Source: Streptomyces guryensis (GTDB lineage Bacteria > Actinomycetota > Actinomycetes > Streptomycetales > Streptomycetaceae). From it: a stretch of 64,000 nucleotides of DNA. Below are positions 43,947 through 52,997 of the stretch, piece after piece (the stretch's first letter is position 1; each line of letters begins with the position of its first letter). The translations under genes were made by a program, and so were the position numbers. The stretch spans positions 351,638 to 415,637 of the forward strand of contig NZ_JAJSBI010000006.1 in the NCBI RefSeq assembly GCF_021261325.1, given 5' to 3'. Below the pieces are notes generated by a model, which made no database searches, was not told the DNA's origin, and was given only the letters and a program-made list of their open reading frames with translations.

Positions 43947-45062
43947 TCAGCGTGTGCGGGGCCCCGCGGCGCCGGAGTCCGTCCGTCTCGATGTGCGCAG
44001 GGTGCCGACCGTCTTCAGCAGCCGGTCGGCGGGTGCCCGCAGCTCGGGATGGGCGTTGACCGTGTTCCGTAGGCCCCGCACGGGTCTCCGCCACAGCCGG
44101 TGGGCCGCCGCGACCGGGTGAGGGCGGCTGGCGAACCCTTCCGCCACCCGCAGCTCGCGGGTCTTGAGCCAGTCCTTGTACTCCTTGTCGCCGCGCCCCA
44201 GGTCCATGAGCGTCACCCCGTGCCGGGCCGCCGCCTCGGCCGTGCGCAGATGCATCATCAGTCCGGGCGAGTAGTAGTGGAGGTCGGGGTCGTACGCGGT
44301 GAACCAGGCGGCCAGCACGGGGCGCGATCTGGGCCCGAAGTGCGCCGCCACCGGCCGGTCGCCCGCGTACAGCACCGAGAGCACGCCGGTGAAGTGCTCC
44401 TCGCGGACCTGGAAGAGATGGTCCACCAGGTCGACGATCCACGGCCGCGAGAAGCGGTCCATCCGGCCCGTCCTGCGGTACTGGGCGGACTTCCACTGCA
44501 TGAGCCGGCGCAGCATCCGCGGATCACGCTCGTCGAACTCGAACCGCACCTCGCCCACGTCGCGCCCGAGGCGTCGTTCCTTCTTCAGCGTCGTCTTGGC
44601 CAGCCCCGGGTACGCCCCGCGCAGCCATGGCGCATAGCCGCTCTCGTCGGGCTTGAGATCGACGACCGGGGAGGCGAACATCCCCGTGACATGCCGCCCG
44701 AACGGCTTCTGTTCCGCCACGAGGTGGTCGAACTCGAAGATGGACAGCCCGCAGGCTCTCAGCAGGTCCTGGGCGTCCCAGGTGACTCCGGGGCGGTGCA
44801 CCAGCGCCTGGCAGTCGGAGAGGCCGAGTCCGACGGCCCGGCCGACGCCGAAGGCGTTTCGCTCGTACGGGAGGAAGCCGACCGGCGCCCCGTCCTCACG
44901 CAGGACGGCGATCCGGGTGCCGGAGCGGTATCTGCCGATTCCGAGCGCGAACTCCGGAGCCAGGAAGGGATTGGTGTACTCGGGGGACTCGTCCATCGCC
45001 GCGTGCCACGCCGTGCGCAGCGAGGTGCTCAGTTCGTCGACTCTGTGGATCGTGACGTCCAC
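43947..45062 (-). CDS. GNAT/FemAB-like acyltransferase (BcsL/CelD type)
   Basis: A 371-residue protein from GTG 45062. The central part has the FemAB-like/CelD acetyltransferase fold (FEFDERDPRMLRRLMQWKSA and YYSPGLMMHLRTAEAAARHG followed by DLGRGDKEYKDWL). Such proteins are encoded with cellulose or polysaccharide synthesis genes in other bacteria, but none is beside it here. The acyl acceptor is unknown. Confidence 0.8.
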   Translation of the reverse strand: MDVTIHRVDELSTSLRTAWHAAMDESPEYTNPFLAPEFALGIGRYRSGTRIAVLREDGAPVGFLPYERNAFGVGRAVGLGLSDCQALVHRPGVTWDAQDLLRACGLSIFEFDHLVAEQKPFGRHVTGMFASPVVDLKPDESGYAPWLRGAYPGLAKTTLKKERRLGRDVGEVRFEFDERDPRMLRRLMQWKSAQYRRTGRMDRFSRPWIVDLVDHLFQVREEHFTGVLSVLYAGDRPVAAHFGPRSRPVLAAWFTAYDPDLHYYSPGLMMHLRTAEAAARHGVTLMDLGRGDKEYKDWLKTRELRVAEGFASRPHPVAAAHRLWRRPVRGLRNTVNAHPELRAPADRLLKTVGTLRTSRRTDSGAAGPRTR

Positions 45063-45462
45063 GTCAGATCATCCGCCCTTCCACAGGCTCCGCGAGGGAC
45101 GACCCGGCCGCAGCGCAGGCCGGTAGAGCGTGTGGGCCCCTGATCACTGATCGCATCCGCGACCGCTCCCCCCGTGACGTCCCCCCGCGGCGCAATGTCC
45201 GCGTCCTATCACGTTCTTTGAGTATCAGCCGGTTCCCGGCCGTGTACACGGTCGTTCCGCGGTTGACCCCAGCTTCCGAACTGTCCGCCGAGGATCAAAC
45301 GTCGCGAAACAGTACGCATGTTGTCAAGAGTGCCTGCCGCACCAAAAGACCGCGAGGGGCAACGCGCACATTTCACGCCGCCATCATGTGCGGGCGGTTT
45401 CGCCGGGCCGAGGTCCAACCAGCGTCGTGCGGTGGCCCCGAACCGACCCGAGTGAGGTTGCG
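45063..45462. other. Intergenic region with divergent promoters
   Basis: A 400-bp gap between the divergent acyltransferase and glycerophosphodiesterase genes. The AT content is higher around 45190-45330. On the minus strand a TTGACA (about 45334-45339) may serve the acyltransferase gene, but no good -10 follows. I find no ORF of interest. Confidence 0.4.
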
Positions 45463-46530
45463 ATGTCCGCACGACACACCCTCGCCGCCCTGGCGCTGGC
45501 TCCGGTGCTCGCCTTCCCGGCGGCGGCTCGTGCGACGACGTACGACGACTCCGGCATGCCGCCCCGGAGGGCGCACTTCGACCTGCAGGCCCACCGTGGC
45601 GGCATCGGGATGACGACCGAGGAGTCCCTGGAGGGATTCGGCAAGGCGATGCGTCTCGGGGTGTCCACCCTGGAGCTGGACACCCAGATCACCAAGGACG
45701 AGAAGGTCGTCGTCAACCACGACCGGCAGGTCAGCGCCGAGAAGTGCCGTGACACCGCACCCGTCACGCCGGGGGACCCGATGTATCCGTACGTCGGGAA
45801 GTACATCAAGGACCTGACGCCGGCCCAGATCAAGACCATGGACTGCGGCTACCGGCAGCTGCCCGGGTTCCCGGAGCAGGAGGTGGTGAGGGGATTCCGG
45901 ATGGTCGAGCTCAAGGATGTCCTGAACCTGGTCAGGAGCTATCGCGCCAAGCGGCTCAAGCTGAACATCGAGACCAAGGCTGAGGCGGGCGCCCCCGAAC
46001 AGACCGCGCCGCGCGCACTGTTCGTGCGCCGGGTCTTCGAGGAGATCCACCGCTCCGGCATCGAGCGCCAGGTCACCATCGAGTCCTTCGACTGGGGCGC
46101 CCTGAGGGCGATGCACAAGCTGGCCCCCAAGTGGCCCCTCGTCGCGCTGACGAACTACGACTTCCTCCAGGTCGGCCAACCGGGTGCCTCCCCGTGGCTC
46201 GGCGGGATCGACGCCGACGACTACGGCGGCGACTTCGTGAAGGCGGCCGCCACCATCCCCGGCGTCAGTGCCCTCTCCCTCAACTACGGCTTCCCGCAGA
46301 CCGGCAAGGTCGGCGACCCGGGCTTCCGCTTCTACTCCGACCGGACGATGGTCGAGGAGGCCCACGCACGGGGCCTGAAGGTCATCCCGTGGAGCTGCGA
46401 CGATCCGGCCACCGTGGAAGCCCTGATGGACATGGGCGTCGACGGCGTCATCACCAACTACCCGAACCACGTCCGGCAGATCATGGCCGACCGGGGCATG
46501 CGCCTGCCCACGCCGTACGAGCACCATTGA
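45463..46530 (+). CDS. Secreted glycerophosphodiester phosphodiesterase
   Basis: A 355-residue exported enzyme from ATG 45463. The Sec leader (MSARHTLAALALAPVLAFPA) ends near ARA. The GDPD barrel has the opening LQAHRGGIGMTTEESLEGF with catalytic His, then VNHD with the second His, and LNIETKAEA with metal ligands. It hydrolyses glycerophosphodiesters to glycerol-3-phosphate and an alcohol outside the cell, a way to scavenge phosphate from lipids or teichoic acid. I see no clear Pho box. Confidence 0.92.
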   Translation: MSARHTLAALALAPVLAFPAAARATTYDDSGMPPRRAHFDLQAHRGGIGMTTEESLEGFGKAMRLGVSTLELDTQITKDEKVVVNHDRQVSAEKCRDTAPVTPGDPMYPYVGKYIKDLTPAQIKTMDCGYRQLPGFPEQEVVRGFRMVELKDVLNLVRSYRAKRLKLNIETKAEAGAPEQTAPRALFVRRVFEEIHRSGIERQVTIESFDWGALRAMHKLAPKWPLVALTNYDFLQVGQPGASPWLGGIDADDYGGDFVKAAATIPGVSALSLNYGFPQTGKVGDPGFRFYSDRTMVEEAHARGLKVIPWSCDDPATVEALMDMGVDGVITNYPNHVRQIMADRGMRLPTPYEHH

Positions 46531-46695
46531 CACAGGCACGACGACGGCACTGCCCGCCTCCTGGGCCAAGGCGTGCACGTGATCTACGTCTCAACAGGTG
46601 AACCGCAGTGCGGCGAACACGGTCACAGCAGGTGACGTAGCCATCGAGTGCCCGGGGCGGATGATCCGTGCCGGCGCATAAGGACACCCCCCACT

Positions 46696-48141
46696 GTGCC
46701 CAACACCCAGCAGGACACCCCCACTTCGCTGCACCCCGGGCCCTCCATACCGGCGCCGGTCACGCCTCCCCCGCGCGACCGGCACCCCCGTCCCCCCGGC
46801 CGCCGCGATCCCCACCTCCTGGCGGCCGCCCTGTTCGCGGCGTACGCGACCCTGTCCGTCCTCCGGTACCAGCATCTGGCGACCCGGTCCTGGGACCTCG
46901 GCATCTTCGAGCAGGCGGTCCGCGCGTACGCCCATCTGGAGGCGCCGGTCGTCGATCTGAAGGGCCCGGGGTTCAACATCCTCGGCGACCACTTCAGCCC
47001 GGTCATCGCCCTGCTCGCCCCGGTCTACCGGCTCTTCCCCTCCCCTGTCACGCTGCTCCTCGCCCAGGCCGCCCTCTTCGCCCTGTCGGCCGTGCCGGTG
47101 ACCCGTGCGGCCGCCGGGCTGCTGGGGCGGGCCCGCGGGCTCGTCCTCGGGGTCGCGTACGGCCTGTCCTGGGGCGTCCAGCGGGCCGTCGACTTCGACT
47201 TCCACGAGGTCTGCTTCGCCGTGCCCCTGATCGCCTTCAGCCTGGAGGCGCTGCTGGCCGGCCGACGGAGGGCCGCGCTGTTGTGGGCGTTGCCGCTGGT
47301 GCTGGTCAAGGAGGACCTCGGTCTGACGGTGGCGGCCATCGCGCTGGTCGTCGCCCTGCGCTCCCGCCGCTCCTCCCCGCGCACACTCCTGTACGCCCTC
47401 GCGGTGGTGGTCCTGGGCATCGCCGCCACCCTCGTCACTCTCACCGTCGCCATCCCCTCCTTCAGCACCACCGGCGACTACGACTACTGGACCAAGGTCG
47501 ACAGCGGCTTCTCCCTCTTCGACGGCGCGGACGTCAAACTCCGCACACTGGCCTGGCTGTTGATCCCCACCAGCGGTCTGCTCGCCCTGCGTTCACCCCT
47601 GTTCGCCGTGGCCCTCCCCACCCTGGGCTGGCGCTTCTACTCCGCCGACGACCACTACTGGGGCACCGACTGGCACTACAGCGCGGTCCTGATGCCGGTC
47701 GTCGCGCTGGCCCTGGTCGACGCGCTCACGCTCGTCCGCGTGAGCCCCCGGCCCTGGCTGCGTTCGTACGCCCGGCACGTGCCCGCGGCCGTCGCCGGAG
47801 CCGCACTGGCACTCACGACCACCCTCCCGCTGTCCACGCTGACGGACACCGCCACCTACGACACCCCCGAGGGCGTCCCCCGCATCGAACGCGCCCTGGG
47901 CCGCATCCCGGACGGCGCGACCGTCGAGGCCGACATCGGCCCCATCAGCCGTCTCACCTCCCGCTGCCGCGTCTTCTGGATCGGCGACACCGGTGGCATC
48001 ACCCCCGACTACATCGCGCTGAACAACACCGGCAACTGGGCCGGCGACGTCCAGGCGTACGCCCACCGGCTCCACCCGAACGCCCGTTACACGATCGACG
48101 ACGCCGCCTACGGTTACGTGGTCCTCAAGCGCAGGTCGTGA
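46696..48141 (+). CDS. DUF2079 multi-pass membrane protein
   Basis: About 481 residues. The start is uncertain: GTG 46696 follows AAGGA at long spacing, and GTG 46648 would add 16 residues without a ribosome site. After a Pro-rich cytoplasmic N-terminus there are about nine membrane segments. The loop SWDLGIFEQAVRAYAHLEAP matches the start of DUF2079 proteins, which resemble GT-C glycosyltransferases. The function is unknown. It is 43 bp before the LAL regulator in the same direction. Confidence 0.82.
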   Translation: MPNTQQDTPTSLHPGPSIPAPVTPPPRDRHPRPPGRRDPHLLAAALFAAYATLSVLRYQHLATRSWDLGIFEQAVRAYAHLEAPVVDLKGPGFNILGDHFSPVIALLAPVYRLFPSPVTLLLAQAALFALSAVPVTRAAAGLLGRARGLVLGVAYGLSWGVQRAVDFDFHEVCFAVPLIAFSLEALLAGRRRAALLWALPLVLVKEDLGLTVAAIALVVALRSRRSSPRTLLYALAVVVLGIAATLVTLTVAIPSFSTTGDYDYWTKVDSGFSLFDGADVKLRTLAWLLIPTSGLLALRSPLFAVALPTLGWRFYSADDHYWGTDWHYSAVLMPVVALALVDALTLVRVSPRPWLRSYARHVPAAVAGAALALTTTLPLSTLTDTATYDTPEGVPRIERALGRIPDGATVEADIGPISRLTSRCRVFWIGDTGGITPDYIALNNTGNWAGDVQAYAHRLHPNARYTIDDAAYGYVVLKRRS

Positions 48142-48183
48142 TCAGCCGGCGCCGGACGTCATTGACAAGCCGGATCCACAAGG

Positions 48184-51135
48184 TTGTCATGTACGCATGC
48201 TGCGATGCCCTGCGCCCTTCCGCACTCGCCGCGGGTACCGTCATTGACCGGGCGCCGCGCGCTGCTCGACGCCGCCCTGGCCGAGTTGACGGCCCACCCC
48301 GGAGTGCTCTTCCACGGCCCCGCGGGCATCGGCAAGTCCACGCTCCTGGCCGCCGTCTCGGCGTCCCTCGCCGCTCAGGACGAGTCATGCACGATGCTGC
48401 GCTGCTCGCCCGCCAGGGAGGATGCCCGGCTTCCGTTCGTCGGCCTCATCGACCTGTTCGCGGGAGTGCCGGAGAGCTGCCTGGAGGCCTTGGCGCCCAC
48501 CCCCCGGGCGGCCCTGGGGGCTGCCCTGCTGCGCGGCCCGGAACCGGCCGGCGACCAGGACCGCCTCGCGCTGCGGGTCGCTGTCGTCGAAGTGCTGCGC
48601 ACCCTGGCCGCCACCGGCCCCGTGCTGCTGGTCGTCGACGACCTCCAGTGGCTCGACGGGCCGAGCGCCGAGGTGCTCGCCTTCGCCGTACGCCGTGTCG
48701 GGGGCCTCGCCGTCCGGGTGGTGGCCGCCGAGCGGGTGGCTGACGGCGAGCAGCCCGACCGGCTGCGCTGCTGCCCGCCGGGCACCGTCGAACTGCCTGT
48801 GCCCCTCATGGCGGACGGCGAGGTGGCCCACCTGGTGCGCACCGCGATCGGCGCCGAACTGCCGTCGGCAGTGCTGCGGGCGCTCCAGGACACCGCTGCC
48901 GGAAACCCGTCGTACGCACTGGAGTTGGGGCGGGCTGCCCCACGCGAGGCCGCGTCCGTCGGCTTCGGCCGGGCGCTGCCCGTGCCCCGGCGACTGCGCG
49001 CCCTGCTGCTGGAGCAGGTGCGTACGCTGCCGGAGACGGTGCGGCACACCCTCCTCGTCGCCGGCACCGCCGCCCACCCGAGCCTCACCGTGCTGCGTGC
49101 CGCCGGGCTTCCCGGCCCCGCCGCGGACCTCGCGGAGGCCGAACGGCTCGGTGTCGCGACGGCCGACGCCGACGGAACCGTACGTTTCAGACATCCGCTG
49201 ATCCGGGCCGCCGTCTGTGCCGACGCCCCGGAGTTCAGCCGTCGGCAGGCACACTCCTTGCTGGCCCGGGCGGTCACCGAACCCGTGGAACAGGCCCGCC
49301 ACCTCGCTCTCGCGCACCCGTACGAGGACGAGGCCACCGCCCGCACACTCATGTCCGCGGCCGAGTCCGCCCGCCGCGCCGGTGCACCCGACACCGCCTT
49401 CGAACTGGCGGGGCTCGCCGCCCGGCGCACTCCCGGCGACCGCCCCGCCGACCGCGCCGAGCGGCTGCTGGCCGCGGCCGACTACGCATGTGACGCGGGG
49501 CAGTCGGAAGCGGCGGCGCAGGCGGCCGAGACCGTGCTCGCCGGCTCGGGCTCCGCGCGGCAGCGGGTGCGGGCCCGGCTGATCCTGCTGCGCAACGCCG
49601 GGCAGGCGCTGGGAGGTGCCCGTGACCTGATCGAGGAAGGCCTGCGCGACGCCGACGGCGACCCGCAGGCCGAGGGATGGCTGCACCACTGGGCGGCCGT
49701 ACGCGGGCTGCTGTGCGGGGAGTTGGCAGAAGCGGCCCGGCATGCCCGGCGCGCTGCCCGTCAGGCGGCCCGGGCGGGCGACACCGACACCCGGATCGGT
49801 GCACTCGCCACCCTCGCCCGGGTGCGGTCGCTGGCCGGGGAGCCGGCCGCCGCAGGCGCCGCGATCGAGGAGGCCCTCGCCCTGGCCGGCGGCGCCGACG
49901 CCGGCCCGGAGAGCTGGGGACTGATCCGGATGCGGGCGATCCTCGCCCTGGACGCCGACCAGGTTACCGAGGCCGGGCAGCAGGTCACCGAACTCCTCGC
50001 AGAAACAGGCGAGTTCGCCGGCGTCGAGGAGGTCATGGCGACCTTGGTGGCGCTGACCCGTATCCAGGTGCGCGCCGGGCACTGCCGGGAGGCGCTGCGC
50101 ACCGCCGCCCGCTGCTCGCGCGCCCTGGCCGAGACGGGCGTACAGGCGGCTCCCGCGCTGTATGCGGCGGCCCTCGCGGCGACCGCGGGCGGCAGCGCCG
50201 ACGAGGCCCGGCGCCTGGCCGAGCAGGCGGTTCGGGCCTCGGAGGCGGACGGCGACCGGCTGTTCCTGCTGCGCGCGCTGGCGGTCCTCGGTCAGGCCGA
50301 GCTGCTCGCCGGCGACCCGCGGGGCGCGGCGGCCGCGGCCGAGGCCCTGCACCGCGTCAGGGAACTCGGCGAGGCGATGTGCGCCGCCGATCCGCCCTTG
50401 CTGCACTGGCACGGCGACCTGGCCGAGGCCCTGGTGATCCTCGGCGAGACGGACAGCGCCGGGGCCGTGCTCCGCGAGGCCCGCACGCGGGTGACCGGCG
50501 ATGCGCCCGGCAGCGTACTGGCGGCTCTGGAACGGGCGGAGGGATTGCGCGAGGCGGGGCTCGGCCGGGCGAAGGAGGGGGCGGTACTGCTGCGTGCCGC
50601 GGTGGATCGCCTGCGCCGACTCCCCCTGCCCGTGGACCTGGTGCGCGCCCTGATCGCGCTCGGTGCCGTCGAGCGCCGGGCACGCCGCAGGACCGCGGCG
50701 CGGGCGGCCCTCGGCGAGGCGCTGGAGACCGCGACGCGGATCGGTGCCGCACCGCTGGCGGTGCGGGCCGGGGACGAGCTGGCGCGGCTGGAGGCCGGGG
50801 ACCGCGGCGAGGCCGGCGCGGGCGGACCCGAACTCACCCCCACGGAAGCCAGGATCGCCGAACTGGTCGGCGGCGGGGCCACCAACCGCGAAGTCGCCGC
50901 GGAGCTGTTCATCAGCGTCAAGACGGTGGAAGGCGCCCTGTCGCGGGTCTACCGCAAGGTCGGTGTCCGCTCGCGCACCGCGCTCGCCCATGCGATGGCG
51001 GTGGCCGTCATCGCATCCGGAGCGGCGGCCCTGAACTCCGCCGACTACGACCAAGGCAGGCCCGCCGTACAGGCGGTGACGAACAGTCAGCCCGGTCGGG
51101 TCCGGACCGCCCGTGCGCTCGGCAGCCGCCGCTGA
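48184..51135 (+). CDS. Large LuxR-family (LAL) ATPase regulator
   Basis: A 983-residue activator of the MalT/LAL class. An N-terminal P-loop has Walker A GPAGIGKST (residues 45-53) and Walker B VLLVVDDLQWLD. A long alpha-helical TPR-like middle follows, and a C-terminal LuxR helix-turn-helix (about residues 885-945; LTPTEARIAELVGGGATNRE and then LFISVKTVEGALSRVYRKVG). TTG 48184 is the first start; ATG 48205 is also possible. Three ACGTGA motifs immediately after the gene, before the S53 protease, may be its own or related target sites (inference). Confidence 0.88.
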   Translation: MSCTHAAMPCALPHSPRVPSLTGRRALLDAALAELTAHPGVLFHGPAGIGKSTLLAAVSASLAAQDESCTMLRCSPAREDARLPFVGLIDLFAGVPESCLEALAPTPRAALGAALLRGPEPAGDQDRLALRVAVVEVLRTLAATGPVLLVVDDLQWLDGPSAEVLAFAVRRVGGLAVRVVAAERVADGEQPDRLRCCPPGTVELPVPLMADGEVAHLVRTAIGAELPSAVLRALQDTAAGNPSYALELGRAAPREAASVGFGRALPVPRRLRALLLEQVRTLPETVRHTLLVAGTAAHPSLTVLRAAGLPGPAADLAEAERLGVATADADGTVRFRHPLIRAAVCADAPEFSRRQAHSLLARAVTEPVEQARHLALAHPYEDEATARTLMSAAESARRAGAPDTAFELAGLAARRTPGDRPADRAERLLAAADYACDAGQSEAAAQAAETVLAGSGSARQRVRARLILLRNAGQALGGARDLIEEGLRDADGDPQAEGWLHHWAAVRGLLCGELAEAARHARRAARQAARAGDTDTRIGALATLARVRSLAGEPAAAGAAIEEALALAGGADAGPESWGLIRMRAILALDADQVTEAGQQVTELLAETGEFAGVEEVMATLVALTRIQVRAGHCREALRTAARCSRALAETGVQAAPALYAAALAATAGGSADEARRLAEQAVRASEADGDRLFLLRALAVLGQAELLAGDPRGAAAAAEALHRVRELGEAMCAADPPLLHWHGDLAEALVILGETDSAGAVLREARTRVTGDAPGSVLAALERAEGLREAGLGRAKEGAVLLRAAVDRLRRLPLPVDLVRALIALGAVERRARRRTAARAALGEALETATRIGAAPLAVRAGDELARLEAGDRGEAGAGGPELTPTEARIAELVGGGATNREVAAELFISVKTVEGALSRVYRKVGVRSRTALAHAMAVAVIASGAAALNSADYDQGRPAVQAVTNSQPGRVRTARALGSRR

Positions 51136-51180
51136 CGTGACATCCGGCGTTCACGTGACATCAGTTGTTAACACGTGAAG
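51135..51180. promoter_or_regulatory. Triple ACGTGA repeat upstream of the S53 protease gene
   Basis: ACGTGACATC occurs at 51135-51144 and 51153-51162, and ACGTGAAG at 51173-51180. Copies are 18 and 20 bp apart, near two helical turns, in the promoter region of the protease gene. Confidence 0.45.
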
Positions 51181-51274
51181 CAAGGGTTCCCCCGCTTACG
51201 CGGGTGGGGCCGGTGTTCCTACGTTGAAGTCGTTCCGCTTCCGGGACAGCACCCCCCACCTCCGGAGGACCCCA

Positions 51275-52906
51275 GTGAAGTCACGCCTGAAACTGCTCGG
51301 TCTGGTCACCGTGCCGGCCCTGCTCGCCGCCGCCGTACCCGCCGCCTACGCCGCCGGCACCGCCGCTCAGCCGCACGCGACGCGCGCGGCCGTCACCGGA
51401 GATGTCCTCAAGGGACTGGACAAGGACGCGACCCGCACCGGCAAGGTCGCCGCCGGGAAGCGGATATCGGTGGCGATCAGCCTGACGCCCAGAAACGACA
51501 AGGCCCTCGACACCTTCGTCGCCAAGGTCAGCGACCCGCGGTCGAGTTCCTACGGCCATTACCTGACGAAGCGCCAGTTCGCGGCCCGCTTCGGCCGGAC
51601 CGACGCCGAGGTCGAGCAGCTCAAGGACTACCTGCGCGCGCAGGGCCTCACCATCGGCACCGTCCACTCGGGCAATCTGCTGGTCGACGCCGGCGGCACC
51701 GCCGCCCAGCTGGAGAAGGCCTTCGGCACCAAGCTGTCGACCTTCAGGGACTCGGCATCGGGGCGCTCGTTCTACGCCAACGACACCGCGCCGACGCTGC
51801 CGGCCTCCGTCGCCTCCCTCGTCAGTGACGTGGCCGGCCTCAACAACCGCCTCAACCTGCACCACCAGGCGCCCTCCACCGTCACCCCGCACGACGGACC
51901 GGGCGGCGGCTACACCCCGGCCCAGCTCAAGGGCGGCTACAACGTCTCCGGCACGTACACCGGCAGCGGCCAGAAGATCGCGCTCCTGGAGTTCGACGGC
52001 TTCCAGCAGTCCAACATCACCGCCTACGACAGCCACTACAGCCTGGGTTCGCCCACCCCGGCCGTGCAGAAGGTGTCCGGCGGTTCCGGCGCGCTCGGCG
52101 ACGGCCAGGTCGAGGTCGAGCTGGACATCGAGGTGCTGCACGCGATCGCCCCCAAGGCGAACGTCACCGTCTTCGAGGGCCCCAACTCCGACGCCGGCGA
52201 GGTCGACACCTACCAGGCCATCGTCGACAGCGGCATCCCGACCACCTCGATCAGCTGGGGCGCCGCCGAGAGCGCCCGCACCACCTCCGGCATCAACGCC
52301 GTGGACGCCGTGTTCAAGGCGGGTGCCGCCCAGGGCCTCGGCTTCTACGCGGCCTCCGGCGACGACGGCTCCGACGACGCGGGCGACGGCGGCACCTCCG
52401 TCGACTACCCGGCCAGCGACCCGTACGTCACCGGCGTCGGAGGCACCAAGCTGACCGTCACCTCGTCCAACGCCTTCAGCAAGGAGGTGGCCTGGTCCGG
52501 CGGTGGCGGCGGCAAGTCCTCCGTCTTCAAGATCCCCAGCTGGCAGACCGCGGTGCAGAAGAGCGCCGGCGGCGGCTTCCGCCAGGTGCCGGACGTCTCG
52601 GCCCACGCCAACCCCAGCCCCGGGGTCTCCATCTACTCGCAGGGCTCGTGGTCCTCGGTCGGCGGCACCAGCGCCGCCGCACCCGAATGGGCGGCGTTCG
52701 CGGCCCTGTACAACCAGCAGGCCGCGGCGGCCGGCAAGGCCAACCTCGGCTTCGCCGACCCTGCCCTCTACTCGGCGAGCGGCACCGGCTTCCACGACAT
52801 CACCAGCGGCAGCAACGGCGCCTACTCGGCCGCGTCCGGTTGGGACTTCACCACCGGCTGGGGCTCCTACAACGCCGCGACGCTGGCGAGCAAGCTGCTC
52901 GGCTGA
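51275..52906 (+). CDS. Secreted S53 family (sedolisin/kumamolisin-like) serine peptidase
   Basis: A 543-residue pro-enzyme from GTG 51275 (GGAGG, 6-base gap). A Sec leader ends in AYA and a long propeptide (to about residue 190) has the S53 pro-domain fold. The catalytic domain carries the Glu/Asp pair in VEVELDIEVLHAI, the oxyanion Asp region (ASGDDGSDD) and the Ser in VGGTSAAAPEW. The calcium-site motif near the C-terminus reads DFTTGWGSYN. It would degrade protein outside the cell at acidic pH. It is preceded by the ACGTGA repeats. Confidence 0.92.
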   Translation: MKSRLKLLGLVTVPALLAAAVPAAYAAGTAAQPHATRAAVTGDVLKGLDKDATRTGKVAAGKRISVAISLTPRNDKALDTFVAKVSDPRSSSYGHYLTKRQFAARFGRTDAEVEQLKDYLRAQGLTIGTVHSGNLLVDAGGTAAQLEKAFGTKLSTFRDSASGRSFYANDTAPTLPASVASLVSDVAGLNNRLNLHHQAPSTVTPHDGPGGGYTPAQLKGGYNVSGTYTGSGQKIALLEFDGFQQSNITAYDSHYSLGSPTPAVQKVSGGSGALGDGQVEVELDIEVLHAIAPKANVTVFEGPNSDAGEVDTYQAIVDSGIPTTSISWGAAESARTTSGINAVDAVFKAGAAQGLGFYAASGDDGSDDAGDGGTSVDYPASDPYVTGVGGTKLTVTSSNAFSKEVAWSGGGGGKSSVFKIPSWQTAVQKSAGGGFRQVPDVSAHANPSPGVSIYSQGSWSSVGGTSAAAPEWAAFAALYNQQAAAAGKANLGFADPALYSASGTGFHDITSGSNGAYSAASGWDFTTGWGSYNAATLASKLLG

Positions 52907-52935
52907 CCCCGGGCGGCCGAGGACGGAGCGACAAG

Positions 52936-52965
52936 GCGCGGGCCGGGACCACTCCCGGCCCGCGC
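52936..52965. terminator. Bidirectional terminator between S53 and GntP genes
   Basis: GCGCGGGCCGGGA and TCCCGGCCCGCGC pair perfectly over 13 bp with a CCAC loop, in the 91-bp gap between convergent genes. Confidence 0.85.
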
Positions 52966-52997
52966 TGCGGCGTACCGCGTGGAGCAAGGGGCGCCGG

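Noticed and set aside
46591..47205. Minus-strand ORF opposite the DUF2079 gene
   Set aside because: Shadow of a membrane protein gene; composition is Gly/Arg/Gln-rich without motif.
51185..51213. CRISPR-repeat-like sequence (GGTTCCCCCGC, TTAC, GCGGGTGGGG)
   Set aside because: It resembles a type I-E repeat, but only one copy is present, with no spacer or second repeat within reach and no cas genes in the window.
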